The position numbers and the translations under genes are program-made. A DNA stretch of 64,000 nt from Brachycybe producta. Its lineage: Eukaryota > Arthropoda > Diplopoda > Playtdesmida > Andrognathidae. This document shows positions 35,896 to 48,800 of the stretch, in pieces. The stretch is taken from NCBI GenBank assembly GCA_036925085.1, contig JAUPFP010000063.1:742575-806574 (forward strand), written 5' to 3'. The notes under the pieces were generated by a model. It was not told the origin of the DNA. It ran no database searches and saw only the letters and a list, made by a program, of their open reading frames with translations. Positions within the stretch are counted from its first letter, which is position 1; every line of letters begins with the position of its first letter.

Positions 35896-36184
35896 GTAGT
35901 GTCATCCAGTTAATTATCATTACATGTGACTTTCAGGTGTGTGTGTACCTCGTTTCTTACTAATTTCTAATTGGAACACACACAACTGAGTAATAGTGTA
36001 AAATAAACTATATAATGAAAAAATAGACAAAATGTTCAGTCATTTTTTTTATTTTCTAGAAAAAAAAATTCCTTTTTAGAGAAATATAAACCAAGAAGCC
36101 CAAAAAAAAAAGGTAAGATTTCTAGATTTCTAAGTTGATATCTAAATGGAGGAGAAATAAGGTCAACCAATGGGAATTAAGGGG

Positions 36185-36529
36185 GGTTTACATTGTATAT
36201 AAGTGAGTGTATCTCAGCGGCCAGCGGTCAGAATGCTGTCTCAGCATACAACTGAGCACATCACCTGTTGTTCATAATTAATAATTAATAATTAATAATT
36301 TCATTCTTCTTCTTAATGGAGTTTATGTGACATTTTTTTTTATTTTTCAAGTCTCCGGTTTTTTTTTTTCTTCTTCAAAGGAAAAAAAAAAACAATTGGA
36401 TTTTGTGTTTTATTTTATTTTGAAAGTTTTTTTAGTGAATTTTTTTTTTTTAAAAAAAAATTATTAATAATTTTGGCGAAAAAAAAATATATATTTTTTT
36501 ACAAAAAAATCGCAGAGAAAAAAAAAACA
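36185..36529 (+). promoter_or_regulatory. TATA-like promoter and 5' UTR of the secreted-protein gene
   Basis: TGTATATAAGTGAG at 36195-36208, with GGTCAGAATG about 30 bp further on (near 36227) as an initiator candidate of the arthropod TCAG type. It is followed by about 300 bp of AT-rich leader to the ATG at 36530. Sequence-based inference; no transcript evidence. Confidence 0.5.
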
Positions 36530-36935
36530 ATGGTTTTACGGTAAGTTTTTTAAATTTAGAGATATTTTTAGTTGATATTTATTAACTAAATTATTATTTC
36601 TTTGTTTTATTTCTCAGTATTTTTCATCATAAACTCAAAAGTATTTTTTTTTATAAACTAGAAGGGGTAGCTTATTTCACTTTAAGGGTAATTTTCATGT
36701 TTTGATATCGTTCAAAATAAACTTTTTATGTCTAGTTTAAAAGAAGAAAAAAAAACTTGGATTTTGTGTTATATTTTATTTTGAAAGTTTTTTTAGTGAA
36801 AAAAAAAAATATATTTTTTACAAAAAAATTCGCAGAGAGAAAAAACAATGGTTTTACGCGTAAGTTTTTAAATTTAGAGATATTTTTAGTTGATATTTTT
36901 AACTAAATTATTATTTTTTTCAGTATTTTTCATCA
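36410..36935. repeat. Tandem duplication covering the 11-nt first exon
   Basis: About 36410-36610 and 36760-36935 are near copies. The second contains CAATGGTTTTACGCGTAAGT (36846-36865), that is, the start codon and donor with one extra base pair of CG. Its exon would be 12 nt and phase 0, which would put exon 2 out of frame. It is therefore a non-productive copy of the first exon. Confidence 0.7.
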
Positions 36936-39900
36936 TAAACTAGAAAGTGTTTTTTTAGAAACTAGAAGGGGTAGCTTATTTCACTTAAGGGTAATTTTCA
37001 TGTTTTGATATCATTCAAAATAAACTTTTTATGTGAAGCAGACGATATTTTTAAAATTTTTGTTCATAAAATAATAAATTTTGAAAAATATATCAAACAT
37101 GAAAATACTGTGAAGTGATTCAGCTACCTTTCTAGTTTCTAACACACTTTCCATTTCTCATTAGTAATTGCTTTTCTGACAAAAAAAAAAATTAAAGAAA
37201 TTTTGATTTCTTTAAATTTTTTTCAAAATTTCTTTAAAAAATATTGAAAATTCTTAATTTTTGTTCAACTTCGAAGCATGCAGACGATATTTTTTAAATT
37301 TTTAGTCTGTCGAAAGTTTATTTTGAAAGATATCAAAACTAATGGAAATATGTGTCCTTAAATGAGTCAGCTACCCTTCTAGTTTCTAAAACACTTTCAT
37401 TTTCATCTTAAGGTGGCTTTGTTTAATGTGGTTTTAAAGTGTAAACGCATCTTGAACTCTTTCATTATTTTTGTCTTTCAGGAGAGAAACTTTACTGTGT
37501 TTTAGAAACTAGAAGGGTAACACTTAAGGGTATTTTCATCATTGATATCTTTCAAAATAAGCTTTTTATCTTAGGTTTTTTATGATATTTTTTTAATTTT
37601 TGTTCTATAAAAAGTTTATTTTGAAAGATATCAACATAAAAATGCTCTGAAGTGATTGAGCTACCCTTCTAGTTTCTAAAATACATTCAAAACTAGTTTA
37701 AAACACAAAAACAAAAGTAATAATTTTAAAAGTCATTAAAATTTGCATTTATTTTGGAAACTTTGGAAATTTTTTTTAATGAAAAAATTAAAAAAATTAC
37801 CAAAGTTTCAAAAATAATTTTTTTTCAAATTACAACTTATTTAAAAAAAAGTAATTTAATTAACGTAATTAATTAATTTCATCAAGTTTTATATTATTTG
37901 AGTTTTAATATTCATTTATTTTGTGTTTTTTTTAATTATTTTTATTAATTTGAAAATATTTTTAGGATTGAGTTTTTTTCTCTTAATGGTTTATTCATAA
38001 TAAATCTGACCTTTAACCTTATACAGTTTAAAGGTCAGGTTTATTATAAAAATATATATTTTGAATTACAAAAAAAAATTTGATGTTAATATTTTTTAAT
38101 TTTTATTAAAATTAACATTTTAATTAATTTTTTATTTCGTAAAAATATGAATTAAAACGACTGATTTTAAATTTATAAAAATAATAATAAACAAAATAAA
38201 CTTAAATTCAGACTTCTTAATGTAAATTTTTATGAAATATTAATAGAAATTAATTAAATTAAAAAATATTAATAAAAAATTAATTAAATTAAAAAAATAT
38301 TAATAAAAATAAACTAAATTAAAAAATATTAATAAAAATTAATTAAATTAAAAAATATTAATAAAAATGCACTAAATTAAAAATATTAATAAAAATGAAC
38401 TAAATTAAAAATATTAATAAAAATGAACTAAATTAAAAATATTAATAAAAATAAACTAAATTAAAAAATATTAATAAAAATTAATTAAATTAAAAAATAT
38501 TAATAAAAATGAACTAAATTAAAAAATATTAATAAAAATTAATTAAATTAAAAAATATTAATAAAAATGAAGTAAATTTAAAAAAAAAATATTAATAAAA
38601 ATTAATTAAATTAAAAATATTATAAAAAATAAATTTAAAAAAATATTAATAAAAATGAACTAAATTTAAAAAAATATTAATAAAAATGAACTAAATTTAA
38701 AAAAAATATTAATAAAAATTAAATTAAAAAATACTAATAAAAATATTACCATAAAATCAATTTTTTTGTAATTTAACCAAATATTTGCTCTTTATTATAA
38801 ATAAATTTAAAATGAGACTTTTTAATGTATATTTATTTATTTTTATGAACAAAAAAAGTAATTTTATGGACTTTCTAGTTTTGTTTTATGAAATTGAAAG
38901 TAATTTACTATATTTTATTTTACAAAAAAATGCTTTTATGCTAATTTTGTTCAGTTAAAATGCGTTTTTTTTATAATTTTAGTTATTTAAAAGGGGGCGC
39001 TTTTTTAATTTTTAAAATTTGCGTGATGAAATTAATTCTGGTTTGTTCTATATATTTTTTATGATGTTTATTAATTTGGTTTTCCTGTTGTGTTTGTGTT
39101 TGGTTAACTATGACTTAGTTAAGTGCAAAAAATAAGGGAATAATGATTTTCTAATGATAGGCCAATGATCTTTTTTCTATTCTATTCTATTATTATTATT
39201 GATAGGTTTAATAACAAAGGGGGAAAAAATAGGCATTTTTATCATTGATATACCTGTCATTACCAGGCAATGAGAAATTTATAACAAGGTTTTAATAATT
39301 TTCATAATTTCCTCATAACAGACAATAATAAGGTCATACATTGATCATCTGTAAGGGAAATTATTATTAACATTAAATTACATACACATGTGGTCTACAT
39401 ATAATTGATAATTTAATGAAAAGGAATTTTTTTGAAACTAATTTTCAAGAAATATTTCTTTTTATTTTGAAGAAATAATTAATTTTTGAAGAAATTTCAG
39501 CGAAATTTTTTTGAAGAAATTTAAAAGAAATTTCTAGAATTTTTAAGAATATTTTTTTGAATAGTTTTTTTTTTTATAAAAAGAAAAAACAATTTTTTAA
39601 AGAAATTTTTAATATTTTTTTAAAGAAAATTTGTATATTTTTTTAAAATATTTTTTAATATTTTTAAAGAAAATTTGCAAAAAAAAAATGAAAGAAATTT
39701 TGAAAAAAATGAAAGAAATTTTGAAAAAAATGAAAGAAATTTAAAAAAAAAAAATTCCAGAAATTTTGAAAAAAATAATAAAATTTTGAATATTTTTTAA
39801 AAAAAATTTTGAAAAAAATAATAAAATTTTGAATATTTTATAAAAGAAATTTTGAAAAAAATTATAGAAATTTTGAAAAAAAATGAAAGAAATTTTGAAA

Positions 39901-42822
39901 AAAATGACAGAAATTTTGTAAAAAGAAATTCAGAAATTCAGAAATTTGGAAATTCAGAAATTCAGAAATTCAAAAAATTTAAAAATTAAAAAAAATTATA
40001 GAAATTAAAAAAAATTAAAGAAATTTTTGAAAAAAATAAAGAAATTTAAAAAAAAATTAAGGACATTTTTTTTTTTAAAAATAAAGAAATTTTGAACAAA
40101 AATTAAGAAAATTTTCAATATTTTTTAAAAGAAATTTTGGAAAAAAATTTAAAGAAATAAAAATTTCTTTAATTTTTTTTGTCAGAAAAGCAATTACTAA
40201 TGAGAAATGGAAAGTGTGTTAGAAACTAGAAGGGTAGCTGAATCACTTCACAGTATTTTCATGTTTGATATTTTTCAAAATTTATTATTTTATGAAAAAT
40301 ATCGTCTGCTTGAAGTTGATTTCATTTTCAAACTTGACATAAAAAAGTTTATTTTGAAAGATATCACCATGGAAAAATACCCTTACATGATTAAGCTACC
40401 CTTCTAGTTTTTAAAACACGTTCAAATTTCTTTTAATTTTTTGTCTGAAACCAATTTTAAGACGAAAAATTACATAATGTTTTGGTGTTTATAGTAAATT
40501 TTATCCTAATTAATAGGGCTCGAATTTGTATGCAATATCCAGCGAATCTTTTTCAATCTGTGGCCCAAGAGCCAATTTATGTAAAATAATCATTACCAAT
40601 AGAGCAACGGCTATTATACCTTTTCTAGTCAATAAAAGGTTGTTAGAGGCTAGATATCAGCTGTCAACAAGAGTTTTAGCCTCTCTAACCAGGTGTTTTT
40701 GATTGAAAAATCATAACTTGATCTTAAATGGAATTTTTACTTTACATAAATTGGCTCTTGGGCCACACATTGAGAAACATTTGGCTTTATATTGCATACA
40801 AATCCGAGCCCTACTAATTAATATTCTGATGATTAATTTGACACGCGAAAAAATTAGGGTGTTTTTAATTATTTGACCGAACCTGGCCTCATAGTTTTAA
40901 TAACAAATTAATTTATTAATTACTAGAATTTGTAATTAATAATATTATATATCGGTTAGTAAGAATTAAATTTTGTAATGTTGAAAAAAAAAATATATCT
41001 AATTTTAATATTATTAAATGTGTTGTTGTTGGAGACACACACGGAAATAATTTAATATGTATTTTAAATGAAAAAAAATAAGTAGAGCGTTAAGAAAAAT
41101 AACTAAAAAAAAAAACACCATTGGTATTTCATCTTTATTCAAGTCTGTCTTTTTTATTATTCAAAAAATTATTTTATGAAATGGTGGAGGTGGTTACACA
41201 ATTTAATATTTCATTTTAAACTTTTTTTTCTCTCTTTTCGGAATTATGGTTTAAAGTGAAAAGAAGCAATTTACTTGGAATGTGAAAATTTTACTTGCTA
41301 TTTTATTTTGTTTTTTATAATAGTGTATTTTATAATAGTATATTTTATAATAGTATATTTAAAAAAAAGGGAATTCTAACTCTGAATTTGAATGTGAATT
41401 TCTTTAATGTAAATTGGTTTTAAAATCTAAACTTTCATTTATTTAACTCTCAAAGGGTGCTGACAGTTTACTAATAGGTTTATTATTATCCAAGAGAGTT
41501 TTCTCGTAGAATTTCTTAAGTTACCGTAACTTGCAAAGTTTAGTGTTTTGAAAGTGGATTAAATTTATTCAAGGTTTATTGATTTTTCTTGAAAGTTGAT
41601 TTATTATTTTCTTGAAAGTTGATTTATTATTTTCTTGAAAGTTGATTTATTATTTTCTTGAAAGTTGATTGATTTTCTTGAAATTTTACTGAGTTTCTTT
41701 AAAGAAGCTCATTAAACTTTCAAGTGTACTGCATTTCTTGAAAGTTTGTTGGGTTTCTTGAAAGTTTGTTGGGTTTCTTGAAAGTTTGTTGGATTTCTTG
41801 AAAGTTTATTGGGTTTCTTGAAAGTTTGTTGGGTTTCTTGAAAGTTTGTTGGGTTCCTTGAAAGTTTGTTGGGTTTCTTGAAAGTTTGTTGGATTTCTTG
41901 AAAGTTTGTTGGGTTTCTTGAAAGTTTGTTGGATTTCTTGAAAGTTTGTTGGATTTCTTGAAAGTTTGTTGGGTTTCTTGAAAGTTTATTGGGTTTCTTG
42001 AAAGTTTATTGGGTTTCTTGAAAGTTTGTTGGGTTTCTTGAAAGTTTGTTGGGTTTCTTGAAAGTTTGTTGGGTTTCTTGAAAGTTTGTTGGGTTTCTTG
42101 AAAGTTTGTTGGGTTTCTTGAAAGTTTGTTGGGTTTCTTGAAAGTTTGTTGGGTTTCTTGAAAGTTTGTTGGATTTCTTGAAAGTTTGTTGGGTTTCTTG
42201 AAAGTTTGTTGGGTTTCTTGAAAGTTTGTTGGGTTCCTTGAAAGTTTGTTGATTTTCTTGAAAGTTTTTCTTTAGGTTTATTGAGTTTCTTTAAAGTTTA
42301 CAAACTGCCTTTAAATGATTATTGATTGTTTTAAAAGTTTCTTAAGTGTCTTTAAAGTTAACAGAATGCATAAGATATCTACATAGAGCGACTGTTCTAG
42401 TTTTTAACACTTTCAATTTCTTCTTAGTTAAACACAACAAAAATCAATCATCTTAAAATATACAGTTTATTAAAACAAAACGTAATATACATTAAAAATA
42501 AACTATATTAAAAATTACAAATGTTAAGAAATAGTAAAAGCAAAACTAAATTATTAATTATTTATTATGCAAGTTTTTTTTTTGGTTAAAAACAATAATA
42601 AAACTTAATTTAATTGTAAATATTAATCAAATTTATTACTAAGTTAAATTTTGATAATTGAAAATTTAACTAGTTATATAAAATTAATAATTTTGTTTGT
42701 GACATTCACTTTATATTCTGAGGCCTAATTTTGACCCTGACCTTGTTATTTTTTTTAACTTAAAAAAAAAGTAGTCTACTTTTTAAGGGCTGGGCCTTTT
42801 CATCTTTTTAAAAGAGATTCGT

Positions 42823-42874
<52 letters not shown>

Positions 42875-45800
42875 AGATCATGAAGTTTATAAATTCCCGG
42901 AAGTGTTTGCTCTTCTTTTAAACAATAAACGTTTGTATGAACCTTGGATGTGGTTGGGATATTTATTAACAATGCAATTTAGGTTAAGATTGTTCAATTC
43001 CGAAATTAAAATTATACAAAAAAAAAACAGTTATGTCACTCTTTAAAAAAAATAGTTTTCAAAACTTAACAATGTTACAAAATAAACTACAAAAAAAAAA
43101 CATTTAATTCTTTGTTTGAAAAAAAAGGTTTTTTTAGGAGGCTGCTACATCGCAAAATTAGTTCGAAAAATCTCCGCAAAGAGCGCTAGCATCGTTTTTC
43201 TATTGAGCCCCATAGATCCCAATCTTAAAGAAAAAACGTTAATTTTTAAAATTTACAGCAGTCGCGGCGGCAATATGTTTATTTTTTATATTTAAAGTTG
43301 TCCAATTTTGATGGTTCAAAGTGCAATGTGCACCTTAAATATATGCTAATCGAGTGATAGAATGACAAAAAATTGGAAAGTGCGGTTCTATTTTTTTAAA
43401 AATATTTCAAAATCGCGAATTTCTTACTCTTATGTTAAACTCCATTGAGTAAGCTCAAATAAGAAAAAAAAAACATCCATTAAAATGCGCGTAAAAATAC
43501 GTAAAAATAATTTTCAAAAACCACAATTAAACCACAGTGAAGCCAACACATTGGTGCACGTGCTGTATTTTTTTCTGGTTTTTTAAAATTATTTTTAGGT
43601 ATTTTTACTAGCATTTTAATGGATGTTTCTTTCTTACGAAGTTCGTACTCAATGGAGTTTAACATAAGAGTTAGACATTTGCGATTTTGAAATAGTTTTT
43701 AAAAATGGAACAACACTTTCCAATTTTTTGTCATTCTATCACTAGATCAGCATATATTTAAAGTGCAGATTGCACTTTGAACCATCAAAATTGGACAACT
43801 TTAAATATGAAAAATAAACATATTGCCGCCTCGACTGTGTAAATTTTGAAAATTAACATTTTTTTCTTTAACATCGGGTCTATGGGCTCAATAGAAAACG
43901 ATGCTAGCGCTCTTTGCGGAGATTTTTCGAAGTAATTTTGTGATGTAGCCTCTTAACTCATTCATTTATAAATTTGTTTCTTTGAGAAAATTATTAGTTG
44001 AAATAACAATTGAAATCGTTTTGAAAGTTTAAACACAGTTTTTTTAAAAAAAAAGCGATTAAATTTAGTTACATGTATGCGGAATCAGTCAATCTGCAGA
44101 TTACCTAGGCAATCTGCAAAACAACCAACCTACTAGTGAATCTGCAAAATATCCAACCTGCTAGTGAATCTGCAAAATTCAATACATTTCAGGTGTTGAA
44201 TTTTGGTAAATTTAACTGTGGTTAATTTAACTGATATATTCTTTTTTTTTTTAAACAAACAAACATAGTTAACTAACCCATTAACTGTTTACCTGATTAT
44301 AAATCAATCATTCAATTGGTTTATAATTAGGTATGAAAATAATTTTTCTGCCTGATTCGAAACACCCAATTTTGGTAATGGACATAAAATTAAGGTTGGT
44401 ACATAACTGGAATTTAATTTTAACTGTGGTTGAAATTACTAGAAATGCAATGAAATGCATCAACGGTGCATTTAACCGGTTGTTAGTTTTGACTAAATGG
44501 TGAATTAACTAATGAGGTCAAGCCTACATTTGAAGGTTAAAACCGGCATTTTCGACTTATATTTATGTTGGCGGGTTTTTTTTTTGCTTTTTTTTCTGCT
44601 TTGAGGCAAACAACAAATCAGAACAACAATAACAACAACTGACAATGTTGTTGTTGTTGTTTTCTATTGCAGTTAACCTCTTTGAATCACAATTCTAATA
44701 TTATCCTTATTGCTAATTTCTTAAAAAGTCTTGTTATCTTTGATTTTAATCTCAAGACTCAATAGAAACGACATTTTTGCAGCCATATTGTTAACAAAAT
44801 GGCCGCCATTGCTGTTTACTTTATGTTGAATTTATAATTTACACATTTCCTTCTGGTTGTGAACAATTTCAATGAGAGGCAGCCTCAATTTAATACCCAG
44901 TACACACCTGATAATTTAAATGCATTTAAATAATAAATGTGTTCTACAGAGCCCTGTGAAGGACAAACAAACAATATATCGAATTCAATTTATTCAGTTA
45001 ATAATCTGAAAATATTGAGAGTTAATACTTAAATATAATACATTATAATAAACTATTGGCAAAATATTGATTATTTCAATTTAAAATATTAATAATTAAA
45101 GTCAATTTTTAATTTGGTTCATGTCCTTAACTGGATTCCGTATAATTCACCTAAACACATTTAATTTGAATTCATTTAACTCGTGTGTGGACACAGGTAT
45201 AAGGCTCCCTATAACAATTATAAATAGTACAAACTTATACAGGCATTTAGAAATCGGGAAGAACTTCAGTAGGCTCCGCCCTTGTTATCACGAATGCAAC
45301 GTCTAATTGGTTGGTTATGTAGTCTGACGTCACATGCTCTCCACCCTCTTCAACGTCGAACCACACAACAAACCAATTAGAAGTTGCCGTTGTCATAAAA
45401 AGAGCGGAGCCAACTGAAGTTCTTCCCGATTTCTAAATGCCTGTCAAACACATACATGAAGTAAATTGCAATTGTGGCCATTTTGTTAACGAAATGGCTG
45501 CTAATGCCAGTCTTTATTGCCCGAATTTTCAGTGAGGCATTCTTCTTAGAAGAAAATCTGCATTTTGACTGCCATTTTGCAAAACAAAATGGCTGCCAAA
45601 ATGCAGATTTTTTTCCTAATAGGTAGAAAATAGAAAGAGACAAAACTCCATTACACTTCTAACAAACAAAATGGCCGCCAATGCCGCGTTTTATTCATAT
45701 TTGTTATTTCGACGTTCTTTATTGCCTTGAATTCTGAGTGAGGCATTCTCAGGCAAAAAGAAAGTGCATTTTTTGGCCATTTTGTTTGCAAAATGGCTGC

Positions 45801-48800
45801 CAAAATGCAGATTTTTTTCCTATTAGCTAGAAAATAGAAAGAACAAAAAATCCATTACACTTCTAACAAACAAAATGGCCGCCAATGCCGTGTTTTATGG
45901 ATATTTGTCATTTCGACGTTCTTTATTGTCTTGAATGCTGAGTGAGGCATTCTCAGGCTAAAAGAAAGTGCATTTTTTGGCCATTTTGTTTGCAAGATGG
46001 CTGCCAAAATGCAGCAGATTTTTTTTCTCTTCTTCTTCTTAATGGCTTCAAAATGGAAACAGACAAAACTACATAAATAACACTTTCGCCTAATTACACT
46101 TAAGTATGTTTAATTATAAAGTAGTGTCAAATTATCACTTAAGTGATTTTTTTCGAGAGTGAAGTAAATTATCGAGAGACCTGTTTCTGTTTCAGTGAGG
46201 CTAAATGTCTCTCTTTAATTAGGTTTCTATTCCATTTTCTTCAAACCGGTTGCATACGAAATTTTATTGCCAATATTTAACTTGTTCTTGTTTACCTTTA
46301 AAATTAAATTATCTTTGAAATTCTTAAGTTAAATTTCATTTTAAATTTTATTGATATTTTTTTTAAAGAAAACCCCCCTTTAGAACTTTTACGGAGGCCT
46401 GAACTGTAGAGAGAAAGTATTTTTATCTTTAAAATATTCAAAAAATTTCCGAAAAACGCCCAGTGTTACATTTTTTGAAAATGAAATTTGAATAAATTTC
46501 AATTTATTATTTTTTTTATTATCAGTTTTTTTTCCGCGCCGCGTCATCGTCAGCTATTAAGCTGACGATGACGCGGCGCGGAAAAAAAAACTGGCTCCCA
46601 AACAAAATGCATGTAAATGAATGGAGCTTCCGGTCCATTTGGACGGAAGCGCGGAAAAACGCGGCGCGGCACCGCTCTGGAAAAAGTTTGGAACTTCTTG
46701 AAGTCCGGAGTCCTCAAGGTTTGATTCTAGGGCTGGCGACGTTTTCAAAAAAATCGAAATCGGTCCGATATTTTTTAAAAAAAAAATCGATTTTTAACAT
46801 TTTTTTTTTTCGATATTTCGATTTTTTTCGATATATCAATATTTCATTAAAAATATCGAAATATCGAAAATTTTGCTAGCTACAACTTGTATACACACGA
46901 GTTAAATGAATTCAAATTAAATGTGTTTAGGTGAATTATACGGAATCCAGTTAAGGACATGAACACCAAATTAAAAATTGACTTTATTATTAATATTTTA
47001 AAATTGAAATACTAAATCAATATTTTAATGTCAATAGTTTATTTAATTATATTTAAGTCAATTAACTCAATATTTTCAGATTAATTAACTGAATTAAATT
47101 GAATTCGACATATTGTTTGTTTGTCCTTCACAGGACACTGTAGAAAACGTTTATTATTTAAATGCATTTAAATTCTCAGGTGTGTGTACTAGACAGGCAA
47201 TTAGAAATCGGGACAAACAGAAGTTGGCTCCGCCCTTTTTTATGACGACTGGCAACTTCTAATTGGTTTGTTGTGTTGCTCGACGTTGACTACGTTGACG
47301 TCAGACTACATAACCAACCAATTAGAAGTTGCCAGTCGTCATAAAAAAAGGCGGAGCCATCTTCTGTTTGTCCCGATTTCTAATTGCCTGTCTGTATTAG
47401 GTATTACTTGAGTTTCTCAGTAATACTTATTACACACGTGATAATTTAAATGCATATTTAAATAATAAACGTGTTCTACAGAGCCCCGTGAAGGACAAAC
47501 AAACAATATGTCGAATTCAATTTATTCAGTTAATAATCTGAAAATATTGAGTTAATACTTAAATATATAAACTATTGACATTAAAATATTGATTTAGTAT
47601 TTCAATTTTAAAATATTAATAATAAAGTCAATTTTTAATTTGGTGTTCATGTACTTAACTGGATTCCGTATAATTCACCTAAACACACTTAATTTGAATT
47701 CATTTAACTCATGTGTGTACAAGGTATTAGGATATTGCAATAAGGCATGGAGGGTTGTTAAATTGAGCAATATGGCCCCTTGGGCCATTCTGCCCTTGGC
47801 ACCTTAATTAAAATGGTTTCTTTTGTAAAAATGACAGACTGGGAAAAAGCATTTTTAACGAGTTTAACATTGAGAAAAGGGAATGACTTAGCCGAAATGA
47901 AAGAACAGACAAACCGAAAATAGTTATTTGGAATTTTTGCAAACTGACTGAATGAATGAAATGTGGTGTGTGACCCCAATTGAAATCCAGTTTGGTCAAT
48001 CTGGAACAAACGACCACTTGACCGAATGACTTAGTTTTCAGGGGTGCGATTTATTTTTTTTAAAGAGCGAAGGACGACTTTTTTTAATAATAATAATAAT
48101 AATAAAATTAAAACCCATTGTTTCTCATTTTTTGAATGACACCACGGTCCCAGATTGTGAGACGGACCAGAACCGTTTTCACACCGCGGACCACTTTGTG
48201 ATAAGCCACAAAGTGGTTGACGCGGTTTACTTCACATTTATCATTAGGGTTCGGATTTTTATGCAAATATCAAGCAAACGTTTCTCACTCTGTGGTCTGT
48301 GTCTAAGGTGGCTTTATAGATATTTAGTTTCCATAGATGGCGCCACTGCAGTGTCGTGTGTAATGCTCCATAGACGTTTTTTTTTTGTAAAATTTGGATG
48401 CAAAAACGTCAAGCGAACTTTTAAAAAAAAACATTACGAAAACAATTTGAATGTTTTCAAAACTAGAATGGTAAACTATTATGCTGTCAGGTTTTTTATG
48501 GCAATATCTTACAAAATAAACAATTTTATAGTTCAGTTTGAAAAAATGACCCATTTTTTTTGGTTTTTCCATTGAAATTTCATGAAAAAACGGCTTTTTT
48601 CAAACTCATAAAAAGTTTATTTTGAAAGATATCATCATTGATAAAAGTTTTAGCATTATCGCCGACTATTCTAGTTTCTAAAACAACTTTGAATTTTTTT
48701 TTCGCAATGTTTTTCCTGAAAAACGTTCGCTTGAAAAATAGAAATTTTCTCTCAAAACTCCTGGGTTTGGAAGAAGAGATTTCCTATAGAACATAATGGC

